A program made the translations under genes and the position numbers. Of a stretch of 25,543 bases of DNA, positions 15,722-23,550 are shown piece after piece. This DNA comes from a virus: the IMG/VR virus record IMGVR_UViG_3300043772_002356, positions 1 to 25,543 of that record; one strand, 5' to 3'. Position 1 is the stretch's first letter. Each line of letters opens with the position of its first letter. Below the pieces are notes generated by a model. That model worked only from the letters and a program-made list of their open reading frames with translations, did not search any database and was not told the DNA's origin.

Positions 15722-18700
15722 ATGGCAATCGAGATCGACTTTGGACGCGAGCTTGGCCGGCTGGCGTTTCCTGACGACGTTACTGACGAACAAGCTCAGT
15801 CTTACGTCCGCGAGAATTACCAAGCGATCCGACAAGGTTTGCTGGCGCAGCGTCAGCAGGAAATGGCCGATGAGACCTCTCAGCTGGAGGCGGCAAAATT
15901 CCGCGCTGGTGAGTACGGCACACTGGAGACCTTGGGCGGTCAAATCGCGGAGTTGCCAAAGGCTGCTTTAAGCGGTCTCGGCCAAGCGGCGAAAGGCTTC
16001 GCACGGGTCTTTGAGGCCGGCGATCCATTCACTGAATTAACCGTGCAAGAGCAGCGACAGATGGCTGCCCGAAGCCCGGTGACCGCAGCTGGCGAGAGTT
16101 TGATTTCAGCCGGCGAGGCAATGCCTTCGCTGCCCGGGGTTCAAGAAACCATTCCGGCTCAAATCTCTGGCGGCATCGGCAGTACGCTGTCCGTGCTTCC
16201 AGGTGCGTTGGTTGCTGGGCCTGTCGGCGCCGGCGCTCTCTACGGCTTCTCAGCAGGTGAAGCTGGAGCCGAAGATGCCCGTCGCGTAATCAACCGACGC
16301 ATTGCCGAGCGACTGGCTGCGGGTGACACGCAGGGCGCCAACGATCTTCAGGCCCAAGCATCGCAACTGGAATCCCAAGCATTCGCGCTGAATGCTCCTA
16401 TTGGTGCCGTTTCGGAAGGCACGTTAGGTCTTGCTGGCAAACTGCGATACGGACGCAAATCCATCGGCGGCGTTGGTGAGCGGCTTGCCGAGCGACTGGT
16501 TCCGAAGGCTGCTAGCGTCCGCACTCAGAACATGATCCGAGGCGGCATAGAAGGCGCTGTCACCGAGGGTCTTCAAGAATCTCTCGAGCAGACCATGGGC
16601 AACATGGCTGCCAAGGTCACATACGATCCCGAGCGCGGCATCATGGATGGTGTCGCTCAGGCTGGTTTCATCGGTGCTGCGACTGGTGGTTTGGTCGGTG
16701 GTATCGTTGGCTCCGAGCGGAATCCGAATCTCGCCACTGCAAATGCAGTCGCCGAAGCCACGGGCGCTGATCCTGCCAACCCGTTGCCCCGTTCTGCGGC
16801 CACCGTGTCCGGCATCGAGGATGGTGCTCAACCCACCGGCCCGATCGAAATCGAGCCCGAGATCACGGCAGAGGATGTCCTACGGATGTCCCAGGAGGCC
16901 GGGATTCCGATGCCGGAGGAGCAGGCACCCGCACCCGCGCCGGCACCGCAGGCTGTCGTGACTCCCGCGCCCGCCCAGGCCGCCCCGGAACCCGCGCCCG
17001 CCCCGGCACCCGCCCCCGCCCCCGCCGCACCCGTCGATACCGAAACCGGCCTGACTTCCGACGAGCAGGACGAACTCGACCAGTTGATCACGGCCGAGGA
17101 CGCCGGACTCCTGAGCGAGGAAGGTGCTATCACTCTCGCGGCCTATCGCGCCCGCTTGGGCACCGAGCCGGCTGCAATCCAAACCCAACCCACACCCAGT
17201 GCCGTTCAAGAACAAGTCCCAGATGAAGGCGTGCTACGCCGAGAAGAACCGCAACCCCCAGTCGAAGTGGGACTGCGACAAGTGGATCAAGGAGGGCGGC
17301 CTGCCGAAGTCGGAGGGGCCGAAGCCGAAGTCACCCCGGAAGAAGTACAGCAAGTAAAAGCGGAGGTGGTTCCGGCGCCTGCGCTTTCACCCGCTCCCAC
17401 TCCCGTCCCTGTCACCCCAGCTGCCCAATCCACAAAGCTCCCCAAGGATCTTGCTGGCGCCAAGCCGCGCTACAACGTCTCGATGGATGCGTATCTTCCG
17501 AGGTTTGACAGCGACTTCGATCTTGCTGCGTTCATCGTGACGCAAGCGAACCCGTCTAAGCGCGATGCAGACTACTTGAGCTGGGCAGTCGAGCGATCTG
17601 GAATGACTCCGGAGGAAGTCCGCAAACACGGTCTCAAGGTTCGCGCTGAACTCAAGAAGCTAGCATCCCAAACCAAGGGCGGAACTTCTCAGAAGCCGGC
17701 CACGTTGACCGTTCCGTCGGTATCAATTTCGATGCCGGAGGTGCAGGTTACGCCGACTCCGGCACCTGCGCCTGCGCCTACACCTGCACCGGCTCCAGCG
17801 CCCACCCCGGCAAAACCTACCCCAGCACCTCAAGCCGATCCCAACGAAAAGCTCGCCGCATTCATCGAAGATGTAGATGGCGCGATTACGAATCTCGAAT
17901 CGCCGGCCAAGCTGCGTGCGATGGTCAAGAAAGCCGTTGCTGCCGGTTACATCACAGCCAGAGATGCCGCTGAGATCGCCAGCGTTCAGAAGTCCATGGG
18001 AAGCGCCGAGGACACGACTGATGCCTTCGGTGAATTTGCTGGTTACCTGAGCATGGAGTTGGAGAAGCGGAGGAAGGTTCCCGCGCCGGCACCGGTTGCT
18101 GCACCTACGCCCGCTCCTGCACCTGCACCCGCTCCAGCTGCGCCCGCTCCTGCCAAGAAAGCCACCAAAGATCCCGCGACCATGACGGCCAGCGAGATCA
18201 ACAAAGAGTTGGATCGCTTGGACGCCGAAAGCTCTGCCATCACTGATGAGCTTATTGCAGTAGGTCGTGGGTCAGAGTTGACTTCGGAAACCCTCAAAGG
18301 AAGTGATCCAATTTCATTGAGGGCTCGCGCAAACTTTGATCGTCGATCAGACCTTCGTCGCGAGATTTCATCCCGGTATGGCCCGAACGCTCCGAGTCGT
18401 TTGCCGGCTGGTCAGAAAGGTTTTGGGCCAAGAAAGACGGCCGCCCAATCTGCCATCGACGCCATCGACAAAGTCAGCAAAGGCCTGTCGGAAAACCAAT
18501 ACTCAGACCCGCTGTTCCTAACGCCGCTGGCGAAGCTAGCACTGCAAATTGCCAAGGGTTTAATCCAAGCCGGCGTTGCGGTAGATCGGGCGATCCGTCA
18601 AGCGATCGCGCAGGCTAGACAGCAGTTTCCGAATGATCCTGCCAACGACACTCAGCTGGAAGATCGTCTGATTCGTGATGCTGAATACACAGCTGCTGTT

Positions 18701-21700
18701 GCCAGTGGCGACATGGCTAAGGCTCAGCGGATGGTTGATGAGGCTGCGGTCGCATCTGGTGCATACCGTGGAATCGGAAAGCGGCTGTCCGATTGGGCTA
18801 GGAATGATACCGACGAAGCCACTCGCCGGGTGCGATTCACGAATCCATCAACGGGAGAACAAGCGACCTTTGGAGATGTTATCTCCGATCTGCAATCAAT
18901 CTCGGATGAGGCTGCGCCAGAATACGTTCGATGGCTACAAAGCATTCCGAACAAATCTACTGCGACTGCTGACATTGTCTCCGACATTACCTGGATTTCC
19001 CGATTAGAGGCTGCGGAGACGCAGGATGATGCGGGGAATCTAATTCCGCCTTCACAGCGATTCCAATCAACGAAGGCCGTTCAACCCGACCGGGTCGAAG
19101 CCATCCTCAAGAAGGTAATCGCCGCTACCGATCCCCGTGGAAAGGCGTTCGAGGCCGTGGCTGCGTTGTCGAACTTCGTGGTTTTCCAAGCCTCGAAGAT
19201 CGCGCTGCGTATCTATCAGTCCACCAAGTCATGGGTCGCAGCACGCAATGCTGGCATGGACTACATCAAGTCCCACGTCCAGCTGAGCAATGAAGCGGAG
19301 ACTGCCGATAACTTCGAGGAGTACATCAAGGCTTTCCCGAACCAGGAGATTCCTGCTGGCACACCTGAGCGTCCGCAGCCGCCGAATCCCGCCGAGCGCG
19401 TCGAGTCGCGGGGCCTGTTCGTCGGCGACATCGAACGTGATACCGATGAGAACTGGGCATCCGAGGCGAGAAAGTGGGTCGATTTCTACAAAGGCAATTT
19501 GGAACGCGCCTTTCAGGTTGTCCTCACCGCAGACATTGATAACGCATTCAAGGAATACATTCTTGGGGAAATCATCCAACGCAACCAGTTGGACATCGCC
19601 CGAGGCAAGGGTGACGTCGAAACAATGCGAGCGTTAAACCTTGAGAAGCGACTGGCGGATTCAGCGAAATCGCTTGGTGCTGTTACCGCTAAGGCGATGG
19701 CAGCACGCAGGCTCGCCCAGGAACGTTTCTGGTGGGCTCAGCCGGCTATGATCCTTCGCAACCTGATTCGCAAACGTCAGGATGAGTTGATTCCGTTTGC
19801 CAAGATTGAGTCTGAGCAGGTGCGTAAATGGCTTACTGAATCAGGTCGCGAGGCTGTGAACCAGATTCGCGAGGCCATGAAGAAGGCGGATGCTGTGTTT
19901 GCCCGCGAGTTCCGCAAGATCAAACAGGTGCCCGGCGAGCCCGAAGGTCCTCCCATCGAGATCAAGTGGCAGGACATCCTTACTAAGGCTCTGGACACTC
20001 AAGGTTCAGTGCGGCAGAAGATGCTTCAGGTTATCCTGGCTGACCCGCGCCTGCGTAACCTAAGCCCTGCTGGCATTGCGGAGATCACTAACCTCCTGAC
20101 CAACGCTTGGGAAACGAAGCGGAATCAAATCTTCAGGGCTGAGTTCCAGAAGAAGGTGCCGCTGCCGAACGTCAAACCCGATGTTCGCGAGAAGCTCTTC
20201 CGCTCTCTACCTCGCATCCTGAAGTACGCCAACATTGCCAGGGCTACCCCGGGTAGTTTCTCGATTCAAGACGGCCCTGATACGTTCCTGCTGTGGAATC
20301 AGGCATTTCGAGACGCAGTGGCGCCGGAGTTTGGTGTCGCTGAGATCAACGGCGCCACGGCCCGTAAGATTACCGACCTAGCCCAGAAAGCGCAGGCTCA
20401 AAGCGGCGTCAATCGCAACGAGATCATCCAGCAGATGTTCCGCCTCATGGCCCGCGAAGGCGGTGTGCGGTTCTCTGATGCACTGCGTGATTACTGGTAC
20501 GCTGCCGTGCTATCAGGCGTTCGCACGCAGGTGGACAACGCGATGAACGTGTTCAACGGATTCCTTAACACAGCCATGTTTGCTGGCATGGCAAAGAAGG
20601 ATGCCGGCTTTGTAGCCTACTCCGCGCTCAAGGGTCTCGATGAAGGCATCCGCGACTTCTGGCCCATGCTCTGGCGTGGCGAGCTTTACCGCTCTGTCAA
20701 CTTCAACCCTGACCAGCCGGGAAGCGCACTTGAAGGACTAGGTCAGTCTCGCAATTTGTTTGCCAAGGGAATCAGTCAGTTCAAGTACGTTGGCCGACTC
20801 ATCAACGCGCTTGATCACATGACTGCGCTGATGTCTGACTCAACCGCCAAGGCATACGCGTTACGCAAGTTGTACGGCCCGGAGGTTGCGCGTCGGTATC
20901 TCACTCCGTCGAAGGAGGCGGTCGCTGCGGCGCGAGCGCGAGCCATCGCCGAAGGCACCCGCCCTGAACTCGTCAACAAGCGCACCCGCGAAATCATCCA
21001 AGAGAAACTGCCCGTCGAAATCTTGCTGACCGCGAAAGATATTCGCGAGATGACCACGTTTACTGAAACGCCTCAGGGAATCCTTGGGAGTTTGTACCGT
21101 GGTCTCGATCAAGCGGCTCAGGGCAAGACGCTTTACAAGGTCCTGTCGGGAACGAACTTCCTGCGGTTCGCAGCAAACTCTGCAAACGAAATTCTGAACT
21201 TCGCTTTCCCAGTTGCGTTTATTCGGTACTACCAATCCGCACCTGGAAGGTCAGAAGGCGAATACGGTCTGAAGTTTTCCGAGTCGCGCCGCGACCTTCT
21301 CTTAGCGAAGGCAGCATTTGGAACTGCGCTTGGCATCTATGCTGGTGCCTTGTTCCTCGGTGACGATGACAAGGAAGAGGATCGAAACATCGACATCACT
21401 GGGTCGTTTAAGTCTCTCGATCCGAACAAACGCAAGCAGCTGCTAGCAGAAGGCCGGCAGCCGTATTCCATTCGATTCGGCAATACCTACGTGTCCTACC
21501 GCCAGCTGGGATTCGGTGGTGTGCTTGCGACCATCGGTGAACTCCGCGATCGCCAGTTGTTTTCCCCGGATAAGTGGTCCGAGGAAAACATCATCGAAAA
21601 GATCCTGGATGGCGCCGCAGCTGGAATGTTTATCGTCAAGGACTCGACCGCGATCTCTGGTCTGACCGAGCTTCTGGGCTTTGCCAACGCCTACAAGTAC

Positions 21701-22252
21701 GACACCGACGAGTTCATCGAGAAGTCATTCCCGCGCTACGTTTCGCGCCTAGCAGGGTCTTTGGTTCCCAACATCTTGAAAGAAGTCGATGCGTGGTCTG
21801 ATCCGTCGATCTTTAAGACTGAGGCTGGCAACTTCGGATACGAATACTTCCTTCAGCAGGTGCCGTTCGGCCGTCGCGACATCGGGCCGGGTCCGATCCT
21901 TAACGTGCTGGGTGAGCCGGTTAAGGTTGAGCGGTATCCGTGGAGTCGATGGGCCAAGGAACGGGAAGAGGATCCCGCCTGGACCACTCTTGGTAAACTC
22001 GCCAGCCGGGGCGTGTTCATGCCGACGCCTGCCATCACCGTGAAGGTCAACGAGAACGGCACTCGCCGCGAGATGACCCGCGAAGAGAAATACGCGTACC
22101 AACGGGCCGTTGGTCAGGGTTATCGCAAGTTCATCGAGCAGAATTCCAAGCGTCTGCTGGCACTCCCGCCTGCCGAAGCAGCGGACTTCATCGACAAGAA
22201 CGCAGACCGCATTCGCCGAAATGCCAGAACAAATCTGAAAAATTCGTTCTGA
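15722..22252 (+). CDS. Giant internal virion / ejection protein (large polyvalent-type)
   Basis: This encodes 2176 residues. Order: an N-terminal helical domain (1-60); hydrophobic Gly/Ala segments at about 148-180 and 312-330; then Pro/Ala linkers at 401-438, 677-704 and 787-811 separating small domains (about 570-655 and 705-786). A long helical region (about 830-1550) follows, then a region around 1590-1640 with a AVLSGVRTQVDNAMNVFNGF segment like that in large polyvalent and internal phage proteins, and a hydrophobic helix near 1858-1878 followed by DDDKEED. It is probably ejected into the host and helps DNA cross the envelope. No lytic transglycosylase or protease motif was recognised. 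The gene starts 6 bases after the previous stop, without SD, and contains an out-of-frame small gene at 17199-17357. Confidence 0.7.
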   Translation: MAIEIDFGRELGRLAFPDDVTDEQAQSYVRENYQAIRQGLLAQRQQEMADETSQLEAAKFRAGEYGTLETLGGQIAELPKAALSGLGQAAKGFARVFEAGDPFTELTVQEQRQMAARSPVTAAGESLISAGEAMPSLPGVQETIPAQISGGIGSTLSVLPGALVAGPVGAGALYGFSAGEAGAEDARRVINRRIAERLAAGDTQGANDLQAQASQLESQAFALNAPIGAVSEGTLGLAGKLRYGRKSIGGVGERLAERLVPKAASVRTQNMIRGGIEGAVTEGLQESLEQTMGNMAAKVTYDPERGIMDGVAQAGFIGAATGGLVGGIVGSERNPNLATANAVAEATGADPANPLPRSAATVSGIEDGAQPTGPIEIEPEITAEDVLRMSQEAGIPMPEEQAPAPAPAPQAVVTPAPAQAAPEPAPAPAPAPAPAAPVDTETGLTSDEQDELDQLITAEDAGLLSEEGAITLAAYRARLGTEPAAIQTQPTPSAVQEQVPDEGVLRREEPQPPVEVGLRQVDQGGRPAEVGGAEAEVTPEEVQQVKAEVVPAPALSPAPTPVPVTPAAQSTKLPKDLAGAKPRYNVSMDAYLPRFDSDFDLAAFIVTQANPSKRDADYLSWAVERSGMTPEEVRKHGLKVRAELKKLASQTKGGTSQKPATLTVPSVSISMPEVQVTPTPAPAPAPTPAPAPAPTPAKPTPAPQADPNEKLAAFIEDVDGAITNLESPAKLRAMVKKAVAAGYITARDAAEIASVQKSMGSAEDTTDAFGEFAGYLSMELEKRRKVPAPAPVAAPTPAPAPAPAPAAPAPAKKATKDPATMTASEINKELDRLDAESSAITDELIAVGRGSELTSETLKGSDPISLRARANFDRRSDLRREISSRYGPNAPSRLPAGQKGFGPRKTAAQSAIDAIDKVSKGLSENQYSDPLFLTPLAKLALQIAKGLIQAGVAVDRAIRQAIAQARQQFPNDPANDTQLEDRLIRDAEYTAAVASGDMAKAQRMVDEAAVASGAYRGIGKRLSDWARNDTDEATRRVRFTNPSTGEQATFGDVISDLQSISDEAAPEYVRWLQSIPNKSTATADIVSDITWISRLEAAETQDDAGNLIPPSQRFQSTKAVQPDRVEAILKKVIAATDPRGKAFEAVAALSNFVVFQASKIALRIYQSTKSWVAARNAGMDYIKSHVQLSNEAETADNFEEYIKAFPNQEIPAGTPERPQPPNPAERVESRGLFVGDIERDTDENWASEARKWVDFYKGNLERAFQVVLTADIDNAFKEYILGEIIQRNQLDIARGKGDVETMRALNLEKRLADSAKSLGAVTAKAMAARRLAQERFWWAQPAMILRNLIRKRQDELIPFAKIESEQVRKWLTESGREAVNQIREAMKKADAVFAREFRKIKQVPGEPEGPPIEIKWQDILTKALDTQGSVRQKMLQVILADPRLRNLSPAGIAEITNLLTNAWETKRNQIFRAEFQKKVPLPNVKPDVREKLFRSLPRILKYANIARATPGSFSIQDGPDTFLLWNQAFRDAVAPEFGVAEINGATARKITDLAQKAQAQSGVNRNEIIQQMFRLMAREGGVRFSDALRDYWYAAVLSGVRTQVDNAMNVFNGFLNTAMFAGMAKKDAGFVAYSALKGLDEGIRDFWPMLWRGELYRSVNFNPDQPGSALEGLGQSRNLFAKGISQFKYVGRLINALDHMTALMSDSTAKAYALRKLYGPEVARRYLTPSKEAVAAARARAIAEGTRPELVNKRTREIIQEKLPVEILLTAKDIREMTTFTETPQGILGSLYRGLDQAAQGKTLYKVLSGTNFLRFAANSANEILNFAFPVAFIRYYQSAPGRSEGEYGLKFSESRRDLLLAKAAFGTALGIYAGALFLGDDDKEEDRNIDITGSFKSLDPNKRKQLLAEGRQPYSIRFGNTYVSYRQLGFGGVLATIGELRDRQLFSPDKWSEENIIEKILDGAAAGMFIVKDSTAISGLTELLGFANAYKYDTDEFIEKSFPRYVSRLAGSLVPNILKEVDAWSDPSIFKTEAGNFGYEYFLQQVPFGRRDIGPGPILNVLGEPVKVERYPWSRWAKEREEDPAWTTLGKLASRGVFMPTPAITVKVNENGTRREMTREEKYAYQRAVGQGYRKFIEQNSKRLLALPPAEAADFIDKNADRIRRNARTNLKNSF
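16922..17035 (+). repeat. Pro/Ala linker 1 in the giant protein
   Basis: About 38 residues of mostly alternating Pro-Ala dipeptides encoded by GC-rich, degenerate codons. It separates the N-terminal membrane-active part from the next small domain. It is probably a stiff, extended linker. Confidence 0.85.
17199..17357 (+). CDS. Nested out-of-frame small gene (Lys/Cys/Trp-rich, 52 codons)
   Basis: In the +1 frame relative to the giant protein, a GTG at 17199 opens 52 codons ending in TAA. The product reads PFKNKSQMKACYAEKNRN at residues 2-19, then SKWDCDKW (22-29), with a Lys/Pro-rich basic tail. Of its 52 codons, 51 end in G or C; just upstream of the GTG in the same frame A-ending codons appear, so the bias begins at the start codon. 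The pattern F-K-x-x-[AS]-Q-x-x-x-C-Y-A...W-D-C-x-x-W recalls short phage proteins from memory. The giant-protein frame here reads a featureless E/V/P/Q-rich linker. No SD precedes it. It may be an expressed nested gene, or a captured gene now read out of frame; expression is unproven. Confidence 0.45.
   Translation: MPFKNKSQMKACYAEKNRNPQSKWDCDKWIKEGGLPKSEGPKPKSPRKKYSK
17750..17833 (+). repeat. Pro/Ala linker 2 in the giant protein
   Basis: 28 residues of Pro-Ala/Pro-Thr dipeptides between two small helical domains. Codon-level sequence differs from linker 1, so it is not a recent nucleotide duplication. Confidence 0.8.
18080..18154 (+). repeat. Pro/Ala linker 3 in the giant protein
   Basis: 25 residues of Pro-Ala dipeptides separating the domain at about residues 705-786 from the long helical region. 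Confidence 0.8.
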
Positions 22253-22296
22253 TTACGCTAGACACGTGACGTCAGTTGCTATACGGTGACTGACGT
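22253..22296 (+). promoter_or_regulatory. Inverted repeat abutting the recT start codon
   Basis: ACGTCAGT (22269-22276) and ACTGACGT (22289-22296) are perfect inverted repeats of each other. Allowing G-U pairs in RNA, the inner bases extend the stem to 12 pairs around an AUAC loop. The 3' arm ends at the base before the recT ATG, so an RNA hairpin would sit against the start codon. There is no T-tract, so a classical terminator is unlikely, and no SD precedes recT. It could be a DNA operator at the virion/recombination boundary or an RNA element controlling initiation. Confidence 0.55.
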
Positions 22297-23304
22297 ATGA
22301 GCAACCTACAAGTCGCAACAACACAGCAATCGCAACCTCTCAGCGCCTTCTCTTCGGAGAACGCGTTCGTGTCCGTCCAACGCATGGCCAAGGCCCTTGC
22401 GTCCAGCACGCTCGTTCCCGATTCCTACCGGGGCGAGGCTAACCTCGGCAACTGCATCATCGCGCTGGAACTCAGTCAGCGCATCGGCGCCTCGGTCATG
22501 GCCGTCATGCAGTCGATGGTTCCAATCCACGGCAAGCCCACGTGGTCTGCCTCGTTCCTTATTGCCACGGTCAACAGCTGCGGTCGGTTCTCCCCGATGC
22601 GTTTCCGCTGGGTCGGGAAAGAGGGGACAGATGACTGGGGCTGCCGCGCTTTCGCTGTCGAGCGCGAGGGCAACCTCGAGCTTGTCGGCGCTCTGGTGAC
22701 GATCGCCATGGCCAAGGCCGAGGGTTGGTATTCCAAGAATGGATCTAAATGGAAGACCATGCCGGAGCAGATGCTTCAGTATCGCGCAGCTGCGTTCTGG
22801 TGCCGCGCCTATGCGCCGGAGATCGCGCTGGGTATGCACACTTCGGAAGAGATCCACGACACTCAGGTGGCCCAACAGGTCGTGCAGCCGTCTGTCGCTA
22901 CCACCGTGACCAGTTCCGTTGTGGACGTGACCCCGAATCCGCCCGAACCGAAACCCCGCAAGAAGAAGGTCGAGCCAGAAGCCATCGCGGTCGCTGAGCC
23001 TGTGCCTGTGCCTGTGCCTGAACCTGAACCTGCGCCGGCTCCCGAGCCTGAGCCCGCACCGGTCGAGGCTCCTGCCACCCCGGCACCGCTGCCCGAGTTG
23101 GTTGAAGAAACCGTCGAGTCCACGCTGGCCTCGGTTGGTGCGACCTACGAGCAGCTGGTGAAACTCGCCACCGAACTGAACTGGTGGCCGACGCCCGAGG
23201 CGTACCCGACGGCGAATGATCTGACTGAAGACCTGAAGAAGTGGGTGATCCGCAACAAGCGCGGTATCGGTCGGGCAATGATGAAGGCCGGAGGTGCTCT
23301 GTGA
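22297..23304 (+). CDS. recT: RecT-family single-strand annealing protein with C-terminal extension
   Basis: This encodes 335 residues. The core (about 1-195) carries strong RecT features: GNCIIALELSQRIGAS (51-66), then MAVMQSMVPIHGKPTWSASF (68-87), and KWKTMPEQML followed by a RAAAFWCRAYAPEI helix (151-176). It promotes annealing of complementary ssDNA in phage recombination. A Pro/Glu/Val linker (about 212-268) joins the core to a separate helical C-terminal domain (270-335) with WW and K/R residues, absent from compact RecT proteins as I recall them. The partner exonuclease lies one gene downstream. The ATG directly follows an inverted repeat and lacks an SD. The gene's 3' end overlaps the next start (GTGA). 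It is likely the first gene of a recombination operon. Confidence 0.9.
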   Translation: MSNLQVATTQQSQPLSAFSSENAFVSVQRMAKALASSTLVPDSYRGEANLGNCIIALELSQRIGASVMAVMQSMVPIHGKPTWSASFLIATVNSCGRFSPMRFRWVGKEGTDDWGCRAFAVEREGNLELVGALVTIAMAKAEGWYSKNGSKWKTMPEQMLQYRAAAFWCRAYAPEIALGMHTSEEIHDTQVAQQVVQPSVATTVTSSVVDVTPNPPEPKPRKKKVEPEAIAVAEPVPVPVPEPEPAPAPEPEPAPVEAPATPAPLPELVEETVESTLASVGATYEQLVKLATELNWWPTPEAYPTANDLTEDLKKWVIRNKRGIGRAMMKAGGAL

Positions 23305-23549
23305 ATCAAATATCACTGCTAGGGCAATGTTTTCACACGTTTTCCGAAAATGGCAAATTGGAGTGGCAAGGAGTTGTCATTGGGAACCCGGAACCAGGGT
23401 GGTATCTGGTTCAACTTTGTGAATGGTTGTTTGGAAATGCGAGTAATCGGCGCATCGTCAGGATTGAAGAAATGAGTAAATGGGTTTTTTACAAGGATAG
23501 TGAGCAGATGAATGAGGCTTACGACCGTAAGTATTCAGGAGAATTGTAA
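23301..23549 (+). CDS. Small conserved-type hypothetical protein between recT and recE-like genes
   Basis: This encodes 82 residues starting with GTG. GGAGG at 23290-23294 has a 6-base spacer, and the GTG overlaps the recT stop (GTGA), so translation is probably coupled. The protein is compact and aromatic-rich: IGNPEPGWYLVQLCEWLF (residues 26-43), then RIVRIEEMSKWVFYKD (50-65). I recall small phage proteins with a similar GNPEPGWYLVQL...W stretch but no known function. It lies between the annealing protein and its exonuclease, so an accessory role in recombination is a reasonable inference. No membrane segment, zinc motif or signal peptide is visible. Confidence 0.75.
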   Translation: MNQISLLGQCFHTFSENGKLEWQGVVIGNPEPGWYLVQLCEWLFGNASNRRIVRIEEMSKWVFYKDSEQMNEAYDRKYSGEL

Positions 23550-23550
23550 C

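Noticed and set aside
16922-18154. Pro/Ala repeats as a possible CRISPR or tandem DNA array
   Set aside because: The repeats are in-frame dipeptides with variable codons and no spacer structure.
22253-22296. Rho-independent terminator after the giant gene
   Set aside because: A stem is possible but no T-rich tract follows; the 3' arm abuts the recT ATG instead.
22306-23316. 336-codon minus-strand open frame opposite recT
   Set aside because: The translation is His/Arg/Leu/Gly-rich and mirrors the RecT codons; RecT motifs are unambiguous on the plus strand.
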